Below are positions 16,390 to 25,188 of a stretch of DNA of 64,000 nt, piece by piece. The position numbers and the translations under genes are program-made. Source of the DNA: Sphingobacteriaceae bacterium (GTDB taxonomy: Bacteria; Bacteroidota; Bacteroidia; Sphingobacteriales; Sphingobacteriaceae); NCBI GenBank assembly GCA_017745075.1, contig JAGIAD010000005.1:217160-281159 (forward strand), given 5' to 3'. The notes beneath the pieces are model-generated. The model did no database searches and was not told the origin of the DNA. It saw nothing but the letters and a program-made list of their open reading frames with translations. Numbering within the stretch: the first letter of the stretch is position 1; every line of letters begins with the position of its first letter.

Positions 16390-17952
16390 TTGAAAAAATT
16401 TCGCTTTCTAATTTTGCCCTTTTTGCTGTTCATTTCTGCCTGCGGATGGTTTAAAAGCCCACCCGAGATTGGAAAAGTGCTGTCAGAACATTTTAATAAC
16501 AAAATGTACAAAGATTTCGATACAGTGGCGTACGACAGTATTTTTGTTAAAACAATGGATAGTCTTTCGGGCAATTTCATTAATCCGAAAACCATTAAAG
16601 CATTTTATAGCCATAATTATAACCAACCTCAACTGGTTACCCGTTTTTACATTGATGGCGAACTCGATTCGCTTGTCACTTATTTAAATGAAAGCAGGGT
16701 GCATGGCTTCAATCCAAAAATATTTAAAGGCAATGAAATAAAAGACCTGTTAGAGGTGTTAACCGCTAATAAATTTAAAAGCGTAGCGGAGAGCTATCCG
16801 GTTATCGCCAAACTCGAACTTTTATCGGCTAATGCCTATTTAAATTACACCAATTATTTAAAGTATGGCGTGGTAAATCCTCGTAATATTTTCTCGCGTT
16901 ACTACATCAAAGTTGGACGTCCGGATAGTGCCGGTATGGTGAAACTCCTGGAGGGGAATAACCTGGTAGAAAACTTAAAATCTGCTCAACCGAAATCGGC
17001 ACAATATAAAGCTTTACAGGCCGCCTATTTGAGTGCAGATTCGGAAAGCGAAAAGCGAATTTTATTGTTGAATATGGAGCGGTTCAGGTGGCAGATGCCT
17101 GCTACAGGAGATAACTATGTGCAGGTAAATATTCCTGACTTTAGACTAACCTGGCTTGATAATCTTGATACGGTAATTTCGATGAAAGTATGTGTGGGTG
17201 GCAAGCGCGAAAATGGTTACGAGGAGAAGCTAAAAGCTTTTGCAAAATCGGGCAATTTGGATGACAAACCGAAGAACCACGAAACGCCGTTATTGTTCAG
17301 TAAAATTAATTCAATTCAGGCCAATCCAATCTGGAATATTCCGGTAAGTATTGCCCAAAGTGAAATCTACTGGATGGCCCGGAAAGATCCTTTTTATTTG
17401 TCGAACAGCAACATTAAAGTTTACTATAAGGATAAGCTGATTGGTGAGCCGGATACCATTAACTGGAACCGCTATTCGAGGGATAAACTGCCATTTAAAT
17501 TTAAGCAGGGAGCGGGTGGTGGAAATGCCCTGGGTAAGTTCAAATTTATTTTTGATAACAGTTCGAGCATTTACCTGCACGATACCAATAATAAAAATGG
17601 CTTCAATTTAACCAACCGTGCCATCAGTCATGGGTGTGTGAGGATTGAAAAACCCCTGGAGTTTGCCAGGCTTTTAGTGAAAGATACTTATACCTACGAT
17701 AAGTTGAGGGCTGAGGTAGATTTGCCTCCCGTTGATAGTACGCATATGAAGTGGTATCAAAAAAGGATGGCTCAAAAAGCCGATACGCTTAAAACCTTCC
17801 AGTTAAAACCAGCCTGGTTTGCGCCTAAAAATCCGGTACCGTTAATCATTACCTACATTACAGCCTGGGCACAGAACGATAAAATAGAATACCGGCCGGA
17901 TGTTTACGGAATGGATGAAAAACTTTGGGCTGCGATGAAAAAGTTCAGATAA
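16390..17952 (+). CDS. L,D-transpeptidase-family lipoprotein (YcbB-like)
   Basis: A 520-residue protein starting at a TTG codon. The signal sequence KKFRFLILPFLLFISAC ends in a lipobox Cys, so it is probably a lipoprotein. A long N-terminal region with a scaffold-like domain is followed by the YkuD transpeptidase domain. The catalytic motif is SHGCVRIEKP with Cys416. It would form 3-3 cross-links in peptidoglycan or attach proteins to it. The size and lack of a single short YkuD domain fit the YcbB/LdtD type. It is alone on the plus strand, divergent from the his operon. Confidence 0.85.
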   Translation: MKKFRFLILPFLLFISACGWFKSPPEIGKVLSEHFNNKMYKDFDTVAYDSIFVKTMDSLSGNFINPKTIKAFYSHNYNQPQLVTRFYIDGELDSLVTYLNESRVHGFNPKIFKGNEIKDLLEVLTANKFKSVAESYPVIAKLELLSANAYLNYTNYLKYGVVNPRNIFSRYYIKVGRPDSAGMVKLLEGNNLVENLKSAQPKSAQYKALQAAYLSADSESEKRILLLNMERFRWQMPATGDNYVQVNIPDFRLTWLDNLDTVISMKVCVGGKRENGYEEKLKAFAKSGNLDDKPKNHETPLLFSKINSIQANPIWNIPVSIAQSEIYWMARKDPFYLSNSNIKVYYKDKLIGEPDTINWNRYSRDKLPFKFKQGAGGGNALGKFKFIFDNSSSIYLHDTNNKNGFNLTNRAISHGCVRIEKPLEFARLLVKDTYTYDKLRAEVDLPPVDSTHMKWYQKRMAQKADTLKTFQLKPAWFAPKNPVPLIITYITAWAQNDKIEYRPDVYGMDEKLWAAMKKFR

Positions 17953-17971
17953 GAAAGCTTTATTTTGCACC

Positions 17972-18376
17972 ATGCAAGAAAAACCAACCTTTAACCATCA
18001 GGCTGATATAGTAAATAGTGCTATCAGATTTATAAATGCATGGTTTAAGCAATCTAAGACGATTACCGGAGAACTGAATGATTTTTTTATCCTGCCGGGT
18101 AATAAAATTATTGATAAAAACGTCGTTATTGCCAGGTTAAAAGGAATTTTTGGTCAGTCAGACGAATATGTTGGCGGACGATACGATATTATTGATGCCG
18201 ATTGCGAATTATTTGACGGTGGTAAAGGAATGGGATTTGTAGAAGGAGTTGCAGGTTTCAGGGCGGTGTTAAAAAACGAATCGAAAATTATCAGCGGGCC
18301 TTTTAAGCTGTATTTTGCGTTGTACAATGGCATTTGGAAAATTGTAAATATCGAGTTTCCAGGTTTTGGTTATTGA
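17972..18376 (+). CDS. Hypothetical SnoaL/NTF2-like protein
   Basis: A 134-residue soluble protein, 19 bp after the transpeptidase gene. It starts MQEKPTFNHQADIVNSAIRF and ends in a beta-rich half (FKLYFALYNGIWKIVNIEFPGFGY) that resembles the C-terminal strands of NTF2/SnoaL-type folds. No catalytic motif stands out. The family assignment is by general appearance only. It is probably in one transcript with the preceding gene. Confidence 0.6.
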   Translation: MQEKPTFNHQADIVNSAIRFINAWFKQSKTITGELNDFFILPGNKIIDKNVVIARLKGIFGQSDEYVGGRYDIIDADCELFDGGKGMGFVEGVAGFRAVLKNESKIISGPFKLYFALYNGIWKIVNIEFPGFGY

Positions 18377-18617
18377 TCTGCTGTCATTAATTTTTGTCAA
18401 TATTAAAACTAAAGTCGTTTCGATAAATTCATTTCCGGGCCTTTTGCAAGAAAGATGCTGACCACGAAGTAGCTACAAGGCAATTGAAAACACTATTTCT
18501 ACTTGTAAAATAAATTCAGCATGACAATCGTATAAAGAATTGGAAATAAATTTGACTCTGATCTATTCAGATTGATAATAATTAATAAGGAATATCATCA
18601 CAGTTCCATAATTTTTC

Positions 18618-18625
18618 TATCTTTG
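18618..18625 (+). promoter_or_regulatory. -7 box directly in front of the batA-like start codon
   Basis: TATCTTTG matches TAnnTTTG exactly and ends 7 nt before the ATG at 18633. Transcription would then start at or within a few bases of the start codon, giving a leaderless or very short-leader mRNA. No clear TTG is seen at -33. Confidence 0.5.
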
Positions 18626-18632
18626 GTTTTTA

Positions 18633-20672
18633 ATGAATTTCCTTTATCCGGGCTTTCTTTTTGCACTAATATCGGTTGCCATCCCGGTTATCATTCATTT
18701 ATTCAATTTTAGGAAGTTTAAAAAGGTTTATTTCTCTAATGTTCAGCTTTTAAAAGAAGTAGAACAGCAAAATTCGTCGAAAGAAAAACTAAAAAACCTG
18801 TTAATCCTGTTATCCCGAATTTTGGCGATTATCTTTTTGGTATTGGCATTTGCTCAGCCATACATTCCGGATCACAATCAAAAAACTGCAGCAGTAAATA
18901 ACATTGTAAGCGTTTACATCGATAACTCTTATAGCATGGAAGCCATCAACAAAGATGGTAACCTGCTTGATGAAGCCAAACGCAGGGCGAAAGAGCTTAT
19001 TAAAGGTTTCGGTATCAATGACCGCTTTCAGCTTTTAACGAACGATTTTGAAGGGAAACATCAACGTTTACTGAATCAGGAGGCATTTTTGAAAGCCCTG
19101 GATGATGTAAAAATCTCTGCCGACAACCGTAATCTTCAACAGATACTGAACAGGCAGGGGAATATTTTAACCGGTGCTGAAAATAAGTACAGCTTTTTGA
19201 TTTCCGACTTTCAAAAGAATATTTTCACCGGCAATAAACTCGAAACCAAACCCGATATTCAATACTCATTCTTAAAGCTTAATGCGAATACGTTGCCCAA
19301 TGTGGCCGTTGATAGTGTTTGGGTACTTTCGCCAAATCATCAGCCTGGTGCGAACGAGCGTCTGGTGGTACAGCTAAAGAATTATTCGGAAGAAGAAGCC
19401 AAAAATGTTCCTTTAAAATTAAGCATCAATAACCAGCAGAAAGGTTTGGGCGCCGTAAGCATTCCGGCCGGAAAAACGGTGAAAGATACTTTAAACTTCT
19501 CGGGACTTGCTGCAGGCTGGCAAAAAGGGATTATTACCATTAAAGATTTTCCGGTAACCTTTGATGATACACTTTCCTTTAGTTTCAAGGTAGATGAAAG
19601 TTTTCCTGTTTTAAGTATTAACGGATCTAATGCCGGTAATTATATTAAAGCCTTGTTTGCAGCCGATACTTATTACAAACTTACCGAAAATGCAGAAAGC
19701 AATATAAATTACAGCAATTTCGCCAATTACGGCTTAATTGTATTAAATGGGCTGAAAAATCCATCAACGGGCTTGGCACAACAGCTTAAAACCTACCTCA
19801 ATGGGGGCGGAACAGTTGTTCTCTTTCCTGATCTAGATGCCAGTATCCAGGAATATAATCCATTTTTAAGTGCATTATCGCTTCCAACAATCCAGTTGCT
19901 CAATACCACTGCTACAAAAGTTGAGCAAATTGATCTTCAAAACCCGATTTTTAAAACGGTTTTTGAGGAGATCCCAAAAAATCTCGATCTCCCGGCAGTT
20001 AGCCGTTACTATTCTTTCACAGAAACAAATAGTGCTAATAAAGAGGATATCATGATGTTACCAGGCAGAAAATCTTTTTTTTCAAAATATGGCATTGGCA
20101 ACGGTCAGCTATATCTAGCTGCTTCAGGCTTAAATGCAAATGACGGAAACCTCGCCCGTCACCCGGTTTTTGTACCGTTAATTTACCGCCTGGCATTGAG
20201 TGGCGGAAACGAAAACCCATTATATTATAACCTTGGCAACGATAATTCACTGGCCAGTAAAAAGATTGTTTTAGGTAAAAACCAGACCTTAAAAATTATT
20301 GCCGATCACTTTGAAGCCATCCCCGAAATCAGACAGGCAGATGGCAAAACGCTGATTTATATTGCCGATCAGATTAAAAATGCTGGTTTTTATAACCTGA
20401 AGCTTGCTGATTCGCTGCTTGCTGTTTATAGCTTTAACAACGGCCGGACAGAATCTGATATGCACTATTTAAGCAAAACAGCACTTGAGCAGTTAGCAGG
20501 TAAAAGTAACCTGAAAATATTCGATACCGATAAGGATTCAGTTAAATTAATTGCAGGCGGTAATAAAATCGGGCAAACATTATGGAAACTTTGTCTAATT
20601 TTGTCGCTGATTTTTATTGCAGCAGAAATTTTGCTCATCCGATTTTTTAACAACACAAAAAGAACAATATGA
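18633..20672 (+). CDS. BatA/VWA domain membrane protein
   Basis: A 679-residue protein with an N-terminal aerotolerance-regulator (BatA) segment, MNFLYPGFLFALISVAIPVI then IHLFNFRKFKKVYFSNVQLL. A second helix lies near 58-76 and a VWA-like domain follows, with the MIDAS-like motif VYIDNSYSMEA (about 92-102). A large beta-rich periplasmic-type region comes next, and a C-terminal helix (about 650-672) ends in a basic tail. Such proteins accompany MoxR/Bat systems, but no moxR is present here. Its stop overlaps the start of the dihydroorotase-like gene by 4 nt (ATGA), so the two are translationally coupled. Confidence 0.85.
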   Translation: MNFLYPGFLFALISVAIPVIIHLFNFRKFKKVYFSNVQLLKEVEQQNSSKEKLKNLLILLSRILAIIFLVLAFAQPYIPDHNQKTAAVNNIVSVYIDNSYSMEAINKDGNLLDEAKRRAKELIKGFGINDRFQLLTNDFEGKHQRLLNQEAFLKALDDVKISADNRNLQQILNRQGNILTGAENKYSFLISDFQKNIFTGNKLETKPDIQYSFLKLNANTLPNVAVDSVWVLSPNHQPGANERLVVQLKNYSEEEAKNVPLKLSINNQQKGLGAVSIPAGKTVKDTLNFSGLAAGWQKGIITIKDFPVTFDDTLSFSFKVDESFPVLSINGSNAGNYIKALFAADTYYKLTENAESNINYSNFANYGLIVLNGLKNPSTGLAQQLKTYLNGGGTVVLFPDLDASIQEYNPFLSALSLPTIQLLNTTATKVEQIDLQNPIFKTVFEEIPKNLDLPAVSRYYSFTETNSANKEDIMMLPGRKSFFSKYGIGNGQLYLAASGLNANDGNLARHPVFVPLIYRLALSGGNENPLYYNLGNDNSLASKKIVLGKNQTLKIIADHFEAIPEIRQADGKTLIYIADQIKNAGFYNLKLADSLLAVYSFNNGRTESDMHYLSKTALEQLAGKSNLKIFDTDKDSVKLIAGGNKIGQTLWKLCLILSLIFIAAEILLIRFFNNTKRTI

Positions 20673-21925
20673 ATCTCCTGGTTAAAAATGTAACCATTGT
20701 CGATCCGCAGAGTAAATTTAATAACCAGCAATGCGATGTTCGGATTGAAAATGGTACAATTAAAAACATAGGTAAATTGACTGCCGATAAAAAAGAAACC
20801 GTTTTTGATGCCCAGGGCGCCTTTTTAACGCCAGGTTTTTTCGATTTAAACTGTGCGGCAGGCGATCCGGGCTTTGAAACCAGAGAAGATATCCAAACCC
20901 TTACAGCTACGGCCCAGGCAGGTGGTTTTACGGGATTGGCCTTATTGCCACACACGAGCCCGGTGGTGCAGTCAAAATCTCAGGTAGAATACATAATAAA
21001 CAGGGCAAAAAATAACCTGGTAGATGTTTTGCCTGTTGGAGCGATCAGTCAGAACCGCGAAGCTAAAGAACTTTCTGAGCTATTTGATATGCAACAGGCG
21101 GGGGCTGTTGCCTTTTCTGACGGCGACAAAGCCTTGCAGGATGATGGTTTTATGAGTCGTGCCTTACAATACGCCAAAGGGTTTGACACATTGTTGATGG
21201 TTTATCCTGAAAATAAGTCGATTGCAGGCAAATCGCAGGTCAATGAGAGCAAAAACTCTGTGCTTTTGGGCATGAAAGGTTTACCCGCTTTGGCAGAAGA
21301 AATGCACATTTCGCGCGATATTTTCCTGGCATCTTACAACGAAACCAAAATCCACATCAGCAACATTTCAACCGCCGGCGCTGTGGCCCTGATCCGTAAG
21401 GCCAAGAAAGATAGCGTGCAGATCTCTTGCGATGTAACCGCCCATCACCTTGTATTTACCGAAGAACTTTTAAGCGATTTTGACAGTAATTATAAAGTTA
21501 AACCACCATTACGCGGTAAAGCAGATGTGAAAGCTTTAATAGCAGGTTTAAAAGACGGAACCATTGATGCCATTACCTCACAGCACCGCCCGGAAGAAAT
21601 CGAATTTAAAAATGTAGAGTTCGAGATTGCCCATTATGGAATCATTGCTTTGCAAACCGTACTGCCATTATTGTTGAAGGCAGGATTGGATATCGCTTTA
21701 ATTGCCGAGAAATTAGCCATTAATCCACGTAAATTATTAAATTTAGCTGTTCCCGTTATAGAAGAAGGTGCCAAAGCCAACTTTACAGTATTTAATGCCA
21801 CCGAAAAGTGGTTGTACAATGCAGCTGGTAATTATTCTAAATCGGCAAACAGCCCTTTACTGGATACCGAGCTTACGGGTAAGGTAAAACTGGTTTACAA
21901 CAATAACCAATACTGGGAAAGCTAA
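20669..21925 (+). CDS. Dihydroorotase-like protein lacking the metal-binding HxH pair
   Basis: A 418-residue amidohydrolase of the dihydroorotase (complex) type. Active dihydroorotases have a D-x-H-x-H metal motif after PGF. Here the sequence is TPGFFDLNCAAGDPGFE, so both His are absent. Later TAHHLVFTEE keeps a His pair, but the usual DAIATDHAPH-type motif reads DAITSQHRPEE, losing the catalytic Asp. This is the pattern of a catalytically dead PyrC' partner that supports aspartate carbamoyltransferase in some bacteria. A structural rather than enzymatic role is therefore inferred. It is coupled to the BatA-type gene. Confidence 0.8.
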   Translation: MNLLVKNVTIVDPQSKFNNQQCDVRIENGTIKNIGKLTADKKETVFDAQGAFLTPGFFDLNCAAGDPGFETREDIQTLTATAQAGGFTGLALLPHTSPVVQSKSQVEYIINRAKNNLVDVLPVGAISQNREAKELSELFDMQQAGAVAFSDGDKALQDDGFMSRALQYAKGFDTLLMVYPENKSIAGKSQVNESKNSVLLGMKGLPALAEEMHISRDIFLASYNETKIHISNISTAGAVALIRKAKKDSVQISCDVTAHHLVFTEELLSDFDSNYKVKPPLRGKADVKALIAGLKDGTIDAITSQHRPEEIEFKNVEFEIAHYGIIALQTVLPLLLKAGLDIALIAEKLAINPRKLLNLAVPVIEEGAKANFTVFNATEKWLYNAAGNYSKSANSPLLDTELTGKVKLVYNNNQYWES

Positions 21926-22040
21926 AAGACCAAAGCTGAAAAACTAAAGTATTTAAGCAAGTGTGTAATTGTAATATGGGTGATGGAAGAAAGAAAAGAT
22001 CTCGTAATCCTTTATCTCGATAAAGACATAAAAACTAACT

Positions 22041-22709
22041 ATGGATAATAGAGTAAAACAGGCGTTAAGCGCTTCAATCAATAAATATGCTGAAGTTTCG
22101 GCCATTAATGTTGAAGGTTTCGAAACAGAGTTATTGGCTGCTTTTGAGCTGGATGTTAATTTCTTAGATAAGGCCGAAGCTTTCGATACGGTTTTCGATA
22201 GTCACCCAAAATTTGAAGAATTGCGTGAAATATTTTTTGATTTACTGATGGTGAACTTCTTTAGCAGCGACGTACAGAAATTGGAAGACGATTACCTGGA
22301 AAGCGAAGAATGGGCAAATATCGAAGAAGAAACCATTGATAGGGGAACGGAGCTTTTAAACCTTTTACTTTACATTAAAGAGTGTAAAGATGAGGACATA
22401 GAACCGGAACTTGGCGATTTCCTGAAAGAGTTTTTATTGGTAGAGGATGATGAGTTTCAGGACGAATTTGAAATTTACGAAGAGTTGATCAGCAACCAGC
22501 AACTGGCAGAAAGCAGTGTACAGGAAATTTGCAAAACAGCGGTTAGGTTAAACATTAGTGAGGAAATGCAGGAATTGTTTGTGCCGTTTATGGTTTTCTT
22601 CCTGGATGTAGAGGGCAGTAAAGAAACCCAAAAAGAATTAATTCAGTTTAGCAGTAACAAAGCTTTCGATGCTGCATCTTATACATTGATCACAACAATC
22701 AATAACTAA
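22041..22709 (+). CDS. Hypothetical acidic cytosolic protein
   Basis: A 222-residue, strongly acidic and all-helical-looking protein starting MDNRVKQALSASINKYAEVS. It has no signal peptide, membrane segment or known motif. It is followed 16 bp later by a DUF4199 gene on the same strand and is probably co-transcribed. The family is not recognised. Conserved-looking codon use and a clean reading frame support it as real. Confidence 0.7.
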   Translation: MDNRVKQALSASINKYAEVSAINVEGFETELLAAFELDVNFLDKAEAFDTVFDSHPKFEELREIFFDLLMVNFFSSDVQKLEDDYLESEEWANIEEETIDRGTELLNLLLYIKECKDEDIEPELGDFLKEFLLVEDDEFQDEFEIYEELISNQQLAESSVQEICKTAVRLNISEEMQELFVPFMVFFLDVEGSKETQKELIQFSSNKAFDAASYTLITTINN

Positions 22710-22725
22710 CTAAAATTTTAAAAAA

Positions 22726-23295
22726 ATGGACAAGAGTGCTCTTATTTCCAAATTAGCTTTAAAAAATGGATTAATGCTGGCTGCGGTTTCAGTCGTTTTA
22801 TCATTAACCCTGCATTTTATTGATCCCGTATTAATTTATACCAGCTTTGTAACACAGATCGCGATATTTATTTTGTTTATCGTGCTGTTGGTAGTGGTGG
22901 GGATTAACATCCGTAAAGAAGTTGGTGGATTTTGGACATTTGGCGAAGCTTTTAAAGCTTTTTTGATTATTTCGCTTATCCTGGCCTTAACCGCAACACT
23001 TTATAATGTTGTGCTATTGAAAATTATTGATCCTGATCTTCCGGTAAAAGCTGCTGCGGCAATTGAAGACGCACAACGTGCAATGATGGAAAAATTCGGT
23101 TTAGCCAAAGAACAGATCGATGAAGCAATAGCTAAAGCTGGTAATATGCAGGAAAAATTAGAGCCTACTTTCAAAAATATTTTTACAAGTTTTGGTGTTT
23201 CATTGGCTTTGTACGGCGTTCTTTCACTAATCCTTTCTGCTATTTTAAAGAAAAAGGAGCCTGTAAGATTAGACTCGTTTCCTAAAGAAGATTAA
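22726..23295 (+). CDS. DUF4199 family membrane protein
   Basis: A 189-residue integral membrane protein of the Bacteroidota-specific DUF4199 type. Four helices are predictable: about 14-32, 40-60, 75-95 and 150-170. A soluble amphipathic stretch (about 105-145, EDAQRAMMEKFGLAKEQIDE) lies between helices 3 and 4. The gene ends with a basic tail and is followed by a hairpin terminator at 23315-23356. The molecular function of DUF4199 is unknown. In these bacteria it often lies next to glycosyltransferases of the kind seen at 24232. Confidence 0.82.
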   Translation: MDKSALISKLALKNGLMLAAVSVVLSLTLHFIDPVLIYTSFVTQIAIFILFIVLLVVVGINIRKEVGGFWTFGEAFKAFLIISLILALTATLYNVVLLKIIDPDLPVKAAAAIEDAQRAMMEKFGLAKEQIDEAIAKAGNMQEKLEPTFKNIFTSFGVSLALYGVLSLILSAILKKKEPVRLDSFPKED

Positions 23296-23305
23296 TTCCC
23301 TTTAT

Positions 23306-23336
23306 AAAATTTTGAACGTGCAGGTTTTATCATTTA
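23306..23336. repeat. 31-bp direct repeat, left copy, at the zeta-toxin locus
   Basis: Starts AAAATTTTGAACGTGCAGG and is identical over 31 bp to 24112-24142. The two copies bracket the broken zeta-toxin gene and its small partner. Each copy also contains one arm of a hairpin. Confidence 0.85.
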
Positions 23337-23360
23337 GTTGGGTAAAGCTGCACGTTTTTT
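23315..23360 (+). terminator. Terminator after DUF4199
   Basis: AACGTGCAG (23315-23323) pairs with CTGCACGTT (23348-23356), a 9-bp perfect stem with a 24-nt loop and a T run. A second, diverged version lies at 24121-24163. Confidence 0.7.
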
Positions 23361-23376
23361 GTTTAAATTAAGCTGA

Positions 23377-23951
23377 ATGCAAAATCTATACATTATTTCA
23401 GGTTGTAATGGTGCTGGTAAAACAACAGCATCTTTTACTGTTTGCCAGAAATGTTAAACTGTAGGGAATTTGTAAATGCTAATGAGATTGCCCGTGGTAT
23501 TTCTCCGTTTAAACCTGAAAGTGTAGCTATTCAGGCAGGAAAAATCATGCTGAACAGAATTGATGAACTGCTTCATCAAAAGGTAGATTTTGCCATCTAA
23601 ACTACCTTAACCACAAAATCTTACTTAAATACAATAGAAAAAGCTAAATTATTGGGCTATCGGATTACACTCTTATTCTTTTGGCTAAACGATGTAGAAC
23701 TTGCTATCGAAAGGGTTAAAACAAGGGTACTGGAAGGCGGACACGATATCCCTGAAGAGGTAATCAGAAGAAGGCATATAAAAGGCATGCAAAATTTGCC
23801 TCAGTTTACCAACGTTGCTGATTATTGGTTGATAATCAATAGTTCGGATGGTAAATTGCAATTTATAGCAGAGGGAAATTTGACAGATGAAATAACTATC
23901 TTTGAAAAAAATACTTGGTCGAAATTTAATTTTTTACCTAATGGAAAATAA
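23377..23951 (+). pseudogene. Zeta-toxin-like P-loop kinase, frameshifted and with a nonsense codon
   Basis: The start encodes MQNLYIISGCNGAGKTTASF, a P-loop of the zeta-toxin/UDP-N-acetylglucosamine kinase type. The frame is lost at 23440-23444, where GTTTGCC stands for an expected GTTTTGCC (one T missing). The original frame then stops at 23455-23457. In the next frame the protein continues (PEMLNCREFVNANEIARG, FKPESVAIQAGKIML, KVDFAI) to TAA at 23598-23600, where the family has GAA (Glu of the ETT motif). It resumes as TTLTTKSYLN and runs to 23951. The catalytic core is thus broken twice. The C-terminal half keeps its reading frame, so the decay looks recent. Confidence 0.82.
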
Positions 23952-24102
23952 GAACAATATTGAATTGCGAGATAAAATACGTTTAGGCCTCAACTTAGCA
24001 TTCAAAAAACTGGTTGCTTATAAGGCGAAAAACGATGGTGTTTTGGTTTTTTCCGATCAGGGAAAGATTATCAAAGTAAAAGCTAAAGACATAAAATTAT
24101 AA
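23941..24102 (+). CDS. Small partner protein of the zeta-toxin-like locus
   Basis: A 53-residue basic protein, MENKNNIELRDKIRLGLNLA, ending in KVKAKDIKL. Its ATG overlaps the end of the broken toxin gene by 11 nt, the spacing expected for a co-expressed pair. I recall small genes at this position beside zeta-type proteins in Bacteroidota. An antitoxin role is plausible but unproven. An upstream in-frame ATG at 23902 would add 13 residues and is less likely. The gene is intact although its neighbour is not. Confidence 0.6.
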   Translation: MENKNNIELRDKIRLGLNLAFKKLVAYKAKNDGVLVFSDQGKIIKVKAKDIKL

Positions 24103-24111
24103 TTCAGATCA

Positions 24112-24142
24112 AAAATTTTGAACGTGCAGGTTTTATCATTTA
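24112..24142. repeat. 31-bp direct repeat, right copy, at the zeta-toxin locus
   Basis: Identical to 23306-23336 over 31 bp. Here AACGTGCA (24121-24128) pairs with TGCACGTT (24156-24163), so the copy also preserves a shorter terminator-like hairpin. Confidence 0.85.
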
Positions 24143-24174
24143 ATTTGATGAAATTTGCACGTTTTACTTTAAGC

Positions 24175-24220
24175 AAACCTCGCAGGTTTCTAGCGGCTTA
24201 GCCGAAAACCTGCGAGGTTT
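24175..24220. repeat. 15-bp perfect palindromic repeat before the glycosyltransferase
   Basis: AAACCTCGCAGGTTT (24175-24189) is the exact inverse of AAACCTGCGAGGTTT (24206-24220). Between them CGGC-TTA-GCCG can form a second stem. The element ends 11 nt before the ATG at 24232, so it would sit in the ribosome loading region of that mRNA. It resembles dispersed palindromes of this bacterial group. Confidence 0.75.
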
Positions 24221-24231
24221 ATGATTAAAAA

Positions 24232-25182
24232 ATGGATATATCAGTTGTAGTACCCTTATTTAATGAAGATGAATCGCTGCCCGAATTAACGGCATGGATT
24301 GATAAAGTGATGGCCGAAAATAATTTCAGCTACGAAATTATTCTGGTTGATGATGGTAGTACTGACAGATCATGGGAAGTAATAGAAGAATTAAGACTTC
24401 AGAATACCGCTATAAAAGGGATTAAATTTAGACGTAATTACGGTAAATCTGCCGCTTTAAACGTAGGTTTCGAAGCAACACAGGGCGATGTGGTCATTAC
24501 CATGGATGCCGACCTGCAGGATAGTCCGGATGAAATTCCGCAATTATACCGCCGTATTAAAGAAGAAAAGCTCGATCTGATTTCAGGTTGGAAAAAGAAA
24601 CGCTACGATCCGTTAACTAAAACCATTCCAACCAAACTGTTTAATGCGGCTACGCGCAAAATGAGCGGTATAGAACTGAACGATTTTAACTGTGGTTTAA
24701 AGGCTTATCGCAGCGATGTAATCAAAACAATTGAAGTGTACGGCGAAATGCACCGTTATATTCCTGTAATTGCTAAATGGGCAGGCTTTGGTAAGATAGC
24801 AGAGCAGGTGGTAGAACACCGCGCACGCAAATACGGAACCACAAAATTTGGTTTCAGCAGGTTCATCAATGGCTTTTTAGATTTACTGTCGATATTTTTT
24901 GTGGGTAAATTCGGCAAACGCCCCATGCACTTTTTCGGTTCATTGGGGGTGTTAAGTTTCTTTTTGGGAATTATAATGTCGCTTTATGTACTCATTGAAA
25001 AACAAATCTTAATTTGGAAAGGCTTAGCTTATCGGGATGTAACCGACCAGCCGCTGTTTTATTTATCGTTAGTCGCCATTATTGTTGGTTCTCAGCTGTT
25101 TTTGGCAGGCTTTATTGCCGAGCTTTTATCACGTAATGCGCCAGAAAGAAACCAATATTTAATCGAAAAAGAACTTAAATAA
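24232..25182 (+). CDS. Family 2 glycosyltransferase, DPM1/GtrB type
   Basis: A 316-residue membrane-bound glycosyltransferase. The GT-A domain starts MDISVVVPLFNEDESLPELT, with the nucleotide motif VDDGSTDRSW and the metal-binding MDADLQD. A typical FNCGLKAYR acceptor segment and two C-terminal transmembrane helices (about 228-260 and 275-300) follow. This layout fits polyprenyl-phosphate sugar transferases (GtrB/DPM1). The sugar is unknown. It is probably transcribed with the next two genes. Confidence 0.9.
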   Translation: MDISVVVPLFNEDESLPELTAWIDKVMAENNFSYEIILVDDGSTDRSWEVIEELRLQNTAIKGIKFRRNYGKSAALNVGFEATQGDVVITMDADLQDSPDEIPQLYRRIKEEKLDLISGWKKKRYDPLTKTIPTKLFNAATRKMSGIELNDFNCGLKAYRSDVIKTIEVYGEMHRYIPVIAKWAGFGKIAEQVVEHRARKYGTTKFGFSRFINGFLDLLSIFFVGKFGKRPMHFFGSLGVLSFFLGIIMSLYVLIEKQILIWKGLAYRDVTDQPLFYLSLVAIIVGSQLFLAGFIAELLSRNAPERNQYLIEKELK

Positions 25183-25188
25183 GCTAAA

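Noticed and set aside
16390..16392. A different ATG start for the L,D-transpeptidase gene
   Set aside because: The TTG at 16390 is followed at once by a complete lipoprotein signal sequence. The next Met would remove it.
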